IMG/VR virus record: IMGVR_UViG_3300046517_001586
Span: 1 to 34,413 of that record
Direction: 5' to 3' (one strand)
Source of the DNA: a virus
Length of the DNA: 34,413 bases
Shown piece by piece: positions 12,841-20,538 of this stretch. Position 1 is the stretch's first letter. Every line of letters begins with the position of its first letter. The notes under the pieces were generated by a model that was given only the letters and a program-made list of their open reading frames with translations, was not told the DNA's origin and searched no databases. The position numbers were made by a program, and so were the translations under genes.

Positions 12841-13437
12841 TCAAGCCTCGTTGGTCGATACCGTGCCGGACGCCGACACGAAATAGGGTTTGCAGCTCGG
12901 CGGCGATGCCTGAAGCACCCGTCGTACCGCGATGCAGCGCGCCTTCGCCACCCGCGTGATCGTCACGCTGTCGCTCTGGTTGCCGCCCAGCGTGTGATAG
13001 TGAGCATCGTCCTCTGCGACGTAGAACCCGACATGCCCGCCGCCCTGCCGGACGTAGACCAGCACGTCGCCCAAGCTCGCGGCGCGGCCTTCGGCAAAGC
13101 GCAGGGTCGGGTTGCTCTCGTTTCCGATATTGCCCGCCACCGACCCGCCAAACTGCGCCCAATTGCGCGCCCAAAGCGGGTTGGTAACCAGCTTCTCGCC
13201 CGCCCGATGCACAACGATCGCGGCGAAGAGGCCGCACCACGGCACCGAATCGTCGCTGAAGCCCTGGACCGTGCGCGGGTGCGCTTCGTTGATCTCGTCG
13301 GCCCACGCATCGATCACCGCGTTGGATGCGCTACCGGGTAGCTCGTTCGTTCCCAGCAGCGCGAGCGCGTGCAGGATCGTCGGCGGGTGAACGCCCACCG
13401 TATTAAGAAAGGCATATTTGGTTGGTATGCCCGCCAT
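12841..13437 (-). CDS. Endolysin, TIGR02594 / CHAP-like peptidase
   Basis: ATG 13437 is chosen because AGGAGG lies six bases before it; the upstream part of the frame is a shadow. The 198-residue product has the family signature LLGTNELPGSASN, then VPWCGLF with the catalytic Cys68, RNWAQFG, GDVLVYVR, GGHVGFYV with His135, and LGGNQSDSV (Asn153/Gln154). This is the TIGR02594 architecture, an NlpC/P60-CHAP-type cysteine peptidase that cuts the peptide part of peptidoglycan. It lacks a signal peptide, so it needs a holin for export. Neighbours on both sides are small membrane proteins, forming a lysis cassette. Confidence 0.86.
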   Translation of the reverse strand: MAGIPTKYAFLNTVGVHPPTILHALALLGTNELPGSASNAVIDAWADEINEAHPRTVQGFSDDSVPWCGLFAAIVVHRAGEKLVTNPLWARNWAQFGGSVAGNIGNESNPTLRFAEGRAASLGDVLVYVRQGGGHVGFYVAEDDAHYHTLGGNQSDSVTITRVAKARCIAVRRVLQASPPSCKPYFVSASGTVSTNEA

Positions 13438-13447
13438 CGTGATCCTC

Positions 13448-14089
13448 CTACTGATCGAGCTTCGCCGCGATCTCGCGCGCCGCCTGGACGGCGACATCCT
13501 CGACACTGGCTTCCGGCGCCGTGACCCAGGCCATGTAGATGATGCCGACAAAAGCCTCGGGACCGGGCGGTATCGGCACCGCGCAGCCTCGCTTGAACCC
13601 GCGATCCGCAAGCCGCGCGACAACCGGAGAATGTGTCGCGGACGATAGGTCGGCGCAGGCCGGATGGCCCGCGAGGATGTCCACTACAGCCTGCACATCG
13701 GATCGCGCGGTGATCACCGGCAACCGTCTCGGTTCTGGGATCACCGGACGATCGCCATCATGCCGACGAGCACCGATGAATCTCTGCACGTTCGCGCCGA
13801 GGTCGACCTCCCAAATCTGCACCAGATCGGCCCCGGTCAACTCGACCAGTTTTTCCAGCGCAGCCGGAACCTCGCTGGTTTTCAACGACACGGCTGAAGG
13901 CGTCAGCCACGATTCCAGCAACTGCTCACGCTTCTCGTAGACGATCCAGCCTGCGCCGCCGACGACGAACAGGATGACAAGCGCCGCCACCTTCCACGGG
14001 CGGTCGACATAAGCGAAAAGCTGGCCGAGCAGACCGGAAACACCAGCCTGCTCATGCGCTGGCGGGCGCGATGGCGGCTGCTCGGACAT
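13448..14089 (-). CDS. Single-span membrane protein with GAF-like domain
   Basis: A 213-residue protein with a polar N-terminus, one membrane segment at about residues 33-51 (VAALVILFVVGGAGWIVYEKR) and a C-terminal alpha/beta domain. That domain (PAALEKLVELTGADLVQIWEVD..., GCAVPIPPG, FVGIIYMAW, then a helix) resembles a degenerate GAF fold. It ends ten bases before the endolysin start. Position suggests a lysis-timing or membrane role, perhaps an antiholin-like sensor. The GAF assignment is a pattern judgement, not a confirmed hit. Confidence 0.62.
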   Translation of the reverse strand: MSEQPPSRPPAHEQAGVSGLLGQLFAYVDRPWKVAALVILFVVGGAGWIVYEKREQLLESWLTPSAVSLKTSEVPAALEKLVELTGADLVQIWEVDLGANVQRFIGARRHDGDRPVIPEPRRLPVITARSDVQAVVDILAGHPACADLSSATHSPVVARLADRGFKRGCAVPIPPGPEAFVGIIYMAWVTAPEASVEDVAVQAAREIAAKLDQ

Positions 14090-14101
14090 GATCCTACCTC
14101 A

Positions 14102-14695
14102 TCACGCTGGAGCGACGACGACGACCCCGTTCGACGGCGGGCTGGCGCTCGTCCCGATCGCATTGGTTGCCGTCACGGTACAGGTCACCGTAGAGCCGAC
14201 ATCCGCAAAGGCGATGGGATACGTCTGGAGGGTGGGGCCGACGATCGGCGTCCCGTCTTTAACCCACTGATAGGAGTAGCTCGACGGGCTGTTGTCCCAG
14301 GTGCCGGTGTCGCAAACCAAGTTCGGATCGACCTGGGTGACCACGGGCGCAACCGTGTTGCTCGGCGGGTCGGTAACCGGCGGCGGCTGCGGCCCGACCC
14401 CAAGATCAGTCAGGTTCTGAGTGATTTCCCCGTCGCGCTCGACCAATTGCGCCCGCAGCGCCGTCATCGTTTCGGGCGTCACCGTGCCGATATTAATGAT
14501 GCGGACATCCATCTGCATCGTCGGCGACAGCGGCGGCGGCACCGAGTTCGCCGGGTCATAGGGCGGCGGCGCGGGCGGGGCAATGGTGAAAGCCGTCAGC
14601 GTCCCGCCATTGTCGATGTGCGAGATCGCCGTCTGCACCTGTTGCTGCTCTTGATAGAGCGCGTTTACCTGTGGAACGTCAGTGTAGTTCGTCAC
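14102..14695 (-). CDS. Virion-associated protein with C-terminal Ig-like domain
   Basis: GTG 14695 follows AGGGGAG by seven bases. The N-terminal part (residues 1-100) has a Pro-rich linker and a helical region. Residues 116-197 form an Ig-like domain with the expected Cys128, Trp144 and Cys172 (C...YSYQWVKDG...STVTCTVTATNAIG). Ig-like domains are frequent add-ons of tail and capsid proteins and bind cell-surface sugars weakly. It follows the fibre genes, so a tail or fibre accessory role is likely. Confidence 0.75.
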   Translation of the reverse strand: MTNYTDVPQVNALYQEQQQVQTAISHIDNGGTLTAFTIAPPAPPPYDPANSVPPPLSPTMQMDVRIINIGTVTPETMTALRAQLVERDGEITQNLTDLGVGPQPPPVTDPPSNTVAPVVTQVDPNLVCDTGTWDNSPSSYSYQWVKDGTPIVGPTLQTYPIAFADVGSTVTCTVTATNAIGTSASPPSNGVVVVAPA

Positions 14696-14708
14696 TGGAA
14701 CTCTCCCC

Positions 14709-14960
14709 TTAATTCACCGGGCGCTCGAATTGACCGGGAGGATGGATGTCGATACCATTGCCGGTGGACGACGCCGTCTGGCTCACCGCCGCTTGAAGCT
14801 GCTCCATCATCAGCGGGATCAAGGTCGACGATACCCGATAGGGCGTCGGCGTATCGTTGAGCATCTGCATGATAAAATTCCAATACTGAGCCTCAAGAGT
14901 CAGCGTCAGCTTGGTATCGGGATTGACGGGCGGCGCGAGCTGCTGTTGCTGCGTGTTCAT
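14709..14960 (-). CDS. Small tail-region protein (83 aa)
   Basis: ATGA overlap with the large fibre gene. Begins with a Gln run (MNTQQQQLAPP), then a helical middle containing LEAQYWNFIMQML. It may be a fibre-assembly or decoration factor because of its position, but I do not recognise it. Confidence 0.65.
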   Translation of the reverse strand: MNTQQQQLAPPVNPDTKLTLTLEAQYWNFIMQMLNDTPTPYRVSSTLIPLMMEQLQAAVSQTASSTGNGIDIHPPGQFERPVN

Positions 14961-17900
14961 GCCAAATTCCTTTCTGGCGGGTTAAGAACGAGGTCTTCCA
15001 GTTCTTTAACGCGAGCCGCAAGTTGCTGGAACGCGCGAATGTAATAAGCGTCGAGGCGATCGGTGACGATGCGTAGCATACCTTCGCCGAGAAGCCCCAC
15101 GGCTTCGACCGAGTTGGGGATCAATTCTTGAATTTCTTGCGCGACGATACCGCACAACACCGGGCCGACATTGGGCAGAAATTTCCGCCCTCGCTCGGTC
15201 CATTCAAAGGCCCGCACAGGTATCGCGCCCAGGACCGCAAGGGCATCGATTTCGCTGTCGCGAATATTGAGCTTTAGTCGCGCGTCGGACCACGTGGTAA
15301 CGGGTTGCAGGACATAGCCAGAGGCGCCCTGATCTGGGCTGACCTCGAAATAGCCGCCGCTCATGGCGTAGGACATCGCGCCCCAATCGCCCGCCCAGCA
15401 TCTAATCTGCGCTCCCCCGTTGCCGCCGCCGTAGTACCAGCCGCCACAGGTGTAGCTGCCATCGCACCGCGCATCACCTGTGCTGTGAATGTAGGCACCA
15501 TTGACTTGATTGCCTGCGTTGATGTTTCCCGCGTTCCAGATGTCGCCTCGCGAGTACACACCGGCAGCATGCAGCGTCTGATCGAAATACATGTAACCGC
15601 TGTTGTTATACATGCGGCAACCGCCGACATAAAAATCGCCACACTGCATGTAACCGTCAGCGTGGATATTGTTAGGTGTCCACCATGTGCCGCCGTTGTT
15701 CCAGAACTGCAAGCCGTTGCAATAAACACTCCCAGCGGTGTTCATATTGCCGCGCGAGTAGAAATCGCTGCAATTGATGTTATTATCGCAGTAAAGCTGC
15801 CCGACTATTTCGAGGGTTCCCCACCCGGCGCCGCCACAGTAGTAGCCCATCTGACACCAGTTATTCTGGGTCTGGGGTTTGATGGTGAGAAATCTGCTAT
15901 AGTCGGAACAGGTGACGGTAAGGCTGTCGTTGGCATCGGTGCCGTGAACGCGGGTCTGGCTCCCATTCAAATACGATGTCCCACTGACGTTCAAATTGCC
16001 GCTGCAACTGAGCTGACCGCCAGCACTTATATCAGTGGCAGCCGTTATCCATAAACCGGCTTGCACCGCGCTATCAGTGTGGATCGGGCTTCCCGTCCAC
16101 CACCAGCCACCGTTATTGCCCCACCAAATGCCGTTGACACCTGTACTGCCGTTGGCTTGGACGTTGCCGCCACATGTCAGACTTTGCTGGATCGTTGCAT
16201 TGCCATTAGTGTCGATCTGAAACCTCACCTGGCCAACACTCTCGTCGGCGAGATACCAGACACCAGTATTTATGCAGCCCGCACTCCACAGGCGCGTCCC
16301 GGCAACTTCATAAAACCACCGGGCATGACAATTGTTGGGAACTGTGATCCTGGCGTTATCACTCGTACCGGGCTGAACGTGGGTGTAACCATTCAAGTAG
16401 ATGTTGGGCGCGCGAACGATGAGGTTCAGCGAACCGTCACTCAAATAGTACTGATTGTCATTGGCGAGGATCAAGCCGTAGCGCGCGGTGCCATTTGTAT
16501 CCAGAAACCAGATATAGACATTGTTGGGCATGTAAACATTGCTAGGGTAGAGGTTCCCAGTGTGCAAAGTCCCGCCGACGGTAGCCCCGTTTCCAGTGTT
16601 TCCATTGATCCAGATTTGAGTGTTGCTTTCAAGATGGCCATTACCATCATCGAACATCTGAAGGTAGTTACCGCCGCTATAGGTGATGAAAGTGTTGCCG
16701 GTCGAGCCGTTGTTTAGCCTGATACTCCCATTGTATACGACAAGTCCCTGCTCCATCGACACCACGCCGCTGGCGAGGTTTATGTAGAAGGGGCGCAGCG
16801 AGTTGAAACTTCCCCAGGCGTCGTTAACTGCGGTCAGCAACAGGTACATATTACCGGCGTCGGTGTACCAAAATGACCCGTACCCGGTGTTGTTAATGTT
16901 GGGGCACATGCGGTAGCTCGCCCCGCCGCCTCTCTTTAGGACAGACCCATCAACAGTCAGCACGCTATTGTGGTAGGCGTTGCCGTCCACGGTGAACGAG
17001 TGATAATTGACCGATCTTGCGTTGTTCTGGATGTAAAGACCGCCATTACTCGGTCCCATCGCTATGACGACATTGGTCGCGTCACCTGAGATGGACGGGC
17101 CGCCGGTTGTGGCACCAGCAAAGAAAACATAATTGCCCGTAAGGTATAAATTAGGGGTTGTCACATAACCGGAGACGTTGAGGACGCCGGCAATATAAAG
17201 CTGCGTTGCCGTCTCCAACTGGATGCCGAGCGTCGTGCCGCTATTCCAGCCCATATAGCCAAGACGCGCACCGCCGCCCAACGTCGTCGAGGGTAGCCGC
17301 CACTCGATGTAGCCGGTGTTGACCGCACTGCCCGCGATGAGGTTGACCTCGCCGCCGCCGGAGGATTTTACACCAAGACCGGAAGTGACAGGACCGCCGG
17401 GATTGCCCATGACGACCAGCCCGCCGTTGACCGTCGCCTTGGTAACCGTCAGCGCGCCGGTCACAAACAGATTGCCTGCCGAGTTAAGCTGCATCGCTAC
17501 AGCGCCGGGATTGTTGTACCAGAACCAACTGCCGTTCCCGGTGCCTAGCTGCGTCGTCATATTGATGGTGTCGGCAGAGACGTAAGGCCCACCGGCATTC
17601 ACACCATAAAAGTACAAAGTCGGCCCGCCCATGAAGATGCTGGCCCCGGTGCGGAGTGAACCCGGCGTGCTGATGGTGCCGCCACTGTCGACCGTGAACC
17701 GATCGCCCGATTGATCATTCCACAGGCGCGCAACACCGGCCTGCGCGTACCAGCCCCAGTTTGTCGTCCCGGTGCGATCTTGAAACGTGAGAATGGCATT
17801 GTTGCCGGTTGAGCCGATCTGCCCAGAGATCACCAGCGGGCCGGTCGCGGTGATGCTCCCGACCGAGAAAATGCCGCCGCCGCCACCGAGAATCGTGGTG

Positions 17901-18286
17901 GTCCCGACCGTCAGGTTCCCCGAGACATTAACGTTGTCATAAAGGTTGATCTTACGACTGCCCGCCGTCGTGCCAGCGCCGACAATGCTCAGCGCATCAC
18001 TGACGTAACCTCGGTAATCGATAGCCCCGGCATCCTGCTCATCGCCGGGATTGCTCCCGAAGCGCCAGCGGTGTGCGCCGAACCCGGCCCAAGTGCTGTA
18101 CCCAGGATCACCGACCGTCTTGTTGTACAAAAATCCATACATCGGGTACTGGGTGCCGCCGAACACCGGCTCGTACACCCCACCCGATGGCATCGAGGCC
18201 ATCCATTTGACGCCGTCCCACATCCATGTCGACCAACCCGACGTGAACAGGTCGTTAAGGGCAGGACTATTTGGGAAATCGGGCAT
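14957..18286 (-). CDS. Large tail fibre with S74 self-cleaving C-terminal chaperone
   Basis: 1109 residues. The N-terminus (residues 1-110: STWMWDGVKWM and a Gly/Tyr-rich block) is a likely tail-attachment region. The middle is a long array of beta-repeat strands with N-G turns, as in trimeric fibres. Residues about 700-990 are rich in Cys, Trp and Tyr. The last 110 residues are a peptidase S74 intramolecular chaperone: WSDARLKLNI, with Ser1000 as the predicted nucleophile and Lys1005 five residues later, followed by GIVAQEIQELIPN and a C-terminal helix. Family knowledge predicts cleavage just before Ser1000 after trimer folding. It is the likely receptor-binding protein. Confidence 0.87.
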   Translation of the reverse strand: MPDFPNSPALNDLFTSGWSTWMWDGVKWMASMPSGGVYEPVFGGTQYPMYGFLYNKTVGDPGYSTWAGFGAHRWRFGSNPGDEQDAGAIDYRGYVSDALSIVGAGTTAGSRKINLYDNVNVSGNLTVGTTTILGGGGGIFSVGSITATGPLVISGQIGSTGNNAILTFQDRTGTTNWGWYAQAGVARLWNDQSGDRFTVDSGGTISTPGSLRTGASIFMGGPTLYFYGVNAGGPYVSADTINMTTQLGTGNGSWFWYNNPGAVAMQLNSAGNLFVTGALTVTKATVNGGLVVMGNPGGPVTSGLGVKSSGGGEVNLIAGSAVNTGYIEWRLPSTTLGGGARLGYMGWNSGTTLGIQLETATQLYIAGVLNVSGYVTTPNLYLTGNYVFFAGATTGGPSISGDATNVVIAMGPSNGGLYIQNNARSVNYHSFTVDGNAYHNSVLTVDGSVLKRGGGASYRMCPNINNTGYGSFWYTDAGNMYLLLTAVNDAWGSFNSLRPFYINLASGVVSMEQGLVVYNGSIRLNNGSTGNTFITYSGGNYLQMFDDGNGHLESNTQIWINGNTGNGATVGGTLHTGNLYPSNVYMPNNVYIWFLDTNGTARYGLILANDNQYYLSDGSLNLIVRAPNIYLNGYTHVQPGTSDNARITVPNNCHARWFYEVAGTRLWSAGCINTGVWYLADESVGQVRFQIDTNGNATIQQSLTCGGNVQANGSTGVNGIWWGNNGGWWWTGSPIHTDSAVQAGLWITAATDISAGGQLSCSGNLNVSGTSYLNGSQTRVHGTDANDSLTVTCSDYSRFLTIKPQTQNNWCQMGYYCGGAGWGTLEIVGQLYCDNNINCSDFYSRGNMNTAGSVYCNGLQFWNNGGTWWTPNNIHADGYMQCGDFYVGGCRMYNNSGYMYFDQTLHAAGVYSRGDIWNAGNINAGNQVNGAYIHSTGDARCDGSYTCGGWYYGGGNGGAQIRCWAGDWGAMSYAMSGGYFEVSPDQGASGYVLQPVTTWSDARLKLNIRDSEIDALAVLGAIPVRAFEWTERGRKFLPNVGPVLCGIVAQEIQELIPNSVEAVGLLGEGMLRIVTDRLDAYYIRAFQQLAARVKELEDLVLNPPERNLA

Positions 18287-19740
18287 CAGATTTTCTGCGC
18301 CATGACGGTGATGCCGAGATCGGCAAGGGTGGCATCCTGGGTCGCGGGCGCGATCATTTGCAGCACATCGCCTGCCACAAACGAGCCGCCAGCGCCGGAT
18401 AGGGTGCAGGAAGTATTCGACGTGGTGGTGATCACGACGGTGCCGATCGCAGTCGTCGTCCCGCCCGATATTTTGTTTAAAGTGAAGGTCGCCGCAGCGG
18501 TCGTCACCGCGCTGTCATAGACCACCGTGCCGACCAGATTAGCGGCGATCGTCAACGGCATCGCGATCGGGATGTTGTATCTCTGACCGGCTGGCGGCTT
18601 GCCCGCGACGATGAATGAAAGCGGCACGGTCCCGGCAAAAGCCTTCGTTGCGGCGTCATTGTTTCCGACAGGCGCTCCTGAGAGGGTCAGAGTTCCAGTC
18701 ATGGTTCCGCCGCTCAACGGCAGCGGATTAAACGCAACACCGTTGACGTAGAACCCGCCGGTCACATTGATCGTGCCAGCGCCTAAGTCGCCGCCTGTCG
18801 GCATGCCGCCAGCAGCGGTCGTCAGTGCCAGCCCCCGATTGAGCGACATCCGCAGAACGCTGGTCGTAGTTCCAGGCGTGTTGGTGATGAACTCAAGCGC
18901 CGCCCCGGCTGCGGTGTCCGACCAGTTCTCGACAGCGCGTATCTGGACGCCCGCCACAACCGTGCTGTAGCCCGTCGCCAACCGCCCGTTGGCCCCAAAG
19001 AGGCCGACAAGATCACCCACCTGTACAGCCGCTGGAGCGGCTGCATTACCACGGGAGAACCGGCACAAATAGAAAGGATTGCCGCTCGCCACGTTGGCAT
19101 AGGCGTCGAGCATATGCCCGACACCTTCCGGCCCGTCGTTGCTCGCAAGGAAGAGGACCGGATAGCCGACCGAAGCATGCGGTCGACCGGGGTTGATCGC
19201 GAGCGCGCCGGTCAGTGTGCCGCCCGCCAACGGCAATCCGCCGAGACTTGCGAGAGCGGATACCGGCGTCGTCGCGTTGGTCCCGCCGTTGGCGATCGAA
19301 ACCGGCACCGCCAAGCTGATAAAGACCTGGCCTTCTGTCCCACCCCCGCTTAGACCGACGCCGGGGATAATCGCAGTAATCGTCCCGCCGCCGCCACCAC
19401 TGCCGGTGCCCGGCGGCCCCTGCGGACCCGGCTGATTTACAACCGCAACCCACTGTGCGCTGTTACCGTCGTCAAAATAAATGTAGAGTTGAGCGCCAAA
19501 TGAATCAAACCAAAGAATTCCTGGGTACGGGTTAGCGGGCGGCTGGGTTCCAATAATAGCTCGACCTATGTAAGACCGACCCGGTATCGGCTCGAAGATC
19601 CACTTGCCACCGACCGCCGCGCCGTCGCCGACGACGATGTCGCCGTTCGAGACGTTGATGATGACCTCGCCCTGGAGCGGCGTATAGCTCGCGAGGCTGG
19701 TGTCCGTGCCGCGGATCTGCTGAAGCTGCTTATGCGACAT
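18286..19740 (-). CDS. Tail fibre/collar protein with collagen-like linker
   Basis: 484 residues, with its stop sharing one base with the next start. Near residue 105 is a short collagen-like Gly-Pro-Pro stretch (QPGPQGPPGTGSGGGGG). Phage-fibre repeats follow (PLAGGTLTGALAI and, later, PLSGGTMTGTLTLSGAPVGNNDAATKAF) typical of side-tail fibre shafts. The C-terminal part is Thr/Ala-rich beta. It probably connects the tail tip to the larger S74 fibre encoded next. Confidence 0.8.
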   Translation of the reverse strand: MSHKQLQQIRGTDTSLASYTPLQGEVIINVSNGDIVVGDGAAVGGKWIFEPIPGRSYIGRAIIGTQPPANPYPGILWFDSFGAQLYIYFDDGNSAQWVAVVNQPGPQGPPGTGSGGGGGTITAIIPGVGLSGGGTEGQVFISLAVPVSIANGGTNATTPVSALASLGGLPLAGGTLTGALAINPGRPHASVGYPVLFLASNDGPEGVGHMLDAYANVASGNPFYLCRFSRGNAAAPAAVQVGDLVGLFGANGRLATGYSTVVAGVQIRAVENWSDTAAGAALEFITNTPGTTTSVLRMSLNRGLALTTAAGGMPTGGDLGAGTINVTGGFYVNGVAFNPLPLSGGTMTGTLTLSGAPVGNNDAATKAFAGTVPLSFIVAGKPPAGQRYNIPIAMPLTIAANLVGTVVYDSAVTTAAATFTLNKISGGTTTAIGTVVITTTSNTSCTLSGAGGSFVAGDVLQMIAPATQDATLADLGITVMAQKI

Positions 19741-19743
19741 CGC

Positions 19744-20538
19744 CTACAGCACCTGTTCAAAATCAAGGCTGATCTGGCTGCGGAAGAAATCGACATAGCT
19801 CGCCATCGGCGATGCCTGAGTAAGACGAGCCAGCATCGCACTCTGGTTCCATCTCAAGGAATCGTCGGGTTCTGGAATCACGATAAACGGCACGAAAAGG
19901 TCGTAAACCCGCAGGATCTCCAAATAGAAATCCGCCATCTCAGGATCATTCGCGTCGAAGGTTGCCTTGAGAACGCGCGGGCTCGGGTAAGGGCTAAAAA
20001 ACTTCATGCCGCCTGGAGTCTGGCTGAATGCAGTTCGCATCAACCGCCCCCGTTGTGCCCCTTGCGCCATGCCAAAGCCGGTTTCATAAGCGAAGGCGAT
20101 CTCAAGCCGGCCGATATCGAGATAACCTGCCAGATTCGTGGGGTCTGAAATATCGATGCGAAAAGCGCGGATGTTGTAGTTGGTCCCGTTCCAGAAAAAC
20201 CAATGCGGGTCGCTCAGTCGGCCGCCGGAAAAGACCGGAACGTTGCCGGTATCGAGCAGCGGAGTCGTGGCCATGGCAGCGTCGGACCAGTAGCGCAACC
20301 GAATGTGGGCGCTAGGTGTGAAGTTGACCCCAAACAGGCCGATAACGCCAACTTGGACCGCCAGGATGTTGGTCTGACCGTAGAAGAACGTGGAGGTCGC
20401 TTGAAGGTCAGGTGTGCGCGCGACTTGGGCAAGATCGTCAGTTTGCAAATTGGTGCGCGGGTATTCAGCGACGTAGTTGCCGCCGCCGAGAGTGAAGGCG
20501 GTTGTCGCAGTGGGGTATCCCATGATGGGGTTGGTCAT
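19744..20538 (-). CDS. Tail-tip structural protein (264 aa)
   Basis: ATG 20538 overlaps the upstream gene's stop (ATGA); the open frame before it is a shadow. The product is beta-rich, with a jelly-roll-like pattern (IRLRYWSDA, FRIDISDPTNLAGYLDIGRLEIA). It lies between the hub-like protein and the fibres. A distal-tail or baseplate-adaptor role fits the order, but sequence alone does not settle it. Confidence 0.7.
   Translation of the reverse strand: MTNPIMGYPTATTAFTLGGGNYVAEYPRTNLQTDDLAQVARTPDLQATSTFFYGQTNILAVQVGVIGLFGVNFTPSAHIRLRYWSDAAMATTPLLDTGNVPVFSGGRLSDPHWFFWNGTNYNIRAFRIDISDPTNLAGYLDIGRLEIAFAYETGFGMAQGAQRGRLMRTAFSQTPGGMKFFSPYPSPRVLKATFDANDPEMADFYLEILRVYDLFVPFIVIPEPDDSLRWNQSAMLARLTQASPMASYVDFFRSQISLDFEQVL

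Noticed and set aside
12326-12886. 186-codon plus-strand frame crossing the terminator and lysis genes
   Set aside because: It spans the bidirectional terminator and lies antisense to DUF3309 and the 66-residue gene, both of which have proper starts and ribosome sites.
14054-14860. 268-codon plus-strand frame beside the Ig-domain gene
   Set aside because: It is Arg/Asp-rich and antisense to three minus-strand genes with clear starts, typical of a GC-rich shadow frame.
15305-16717. Long plus-strand open frames (249 and 218 codons) opposite the large fibre gene
   Set aside because: They lie entirely antisense to the S74 fibre gene, lack ribosome sites and have Val/Ala/Ile-rich low-complexity composition, as expected for complements of Gly/Asn/Thr-rich codons.
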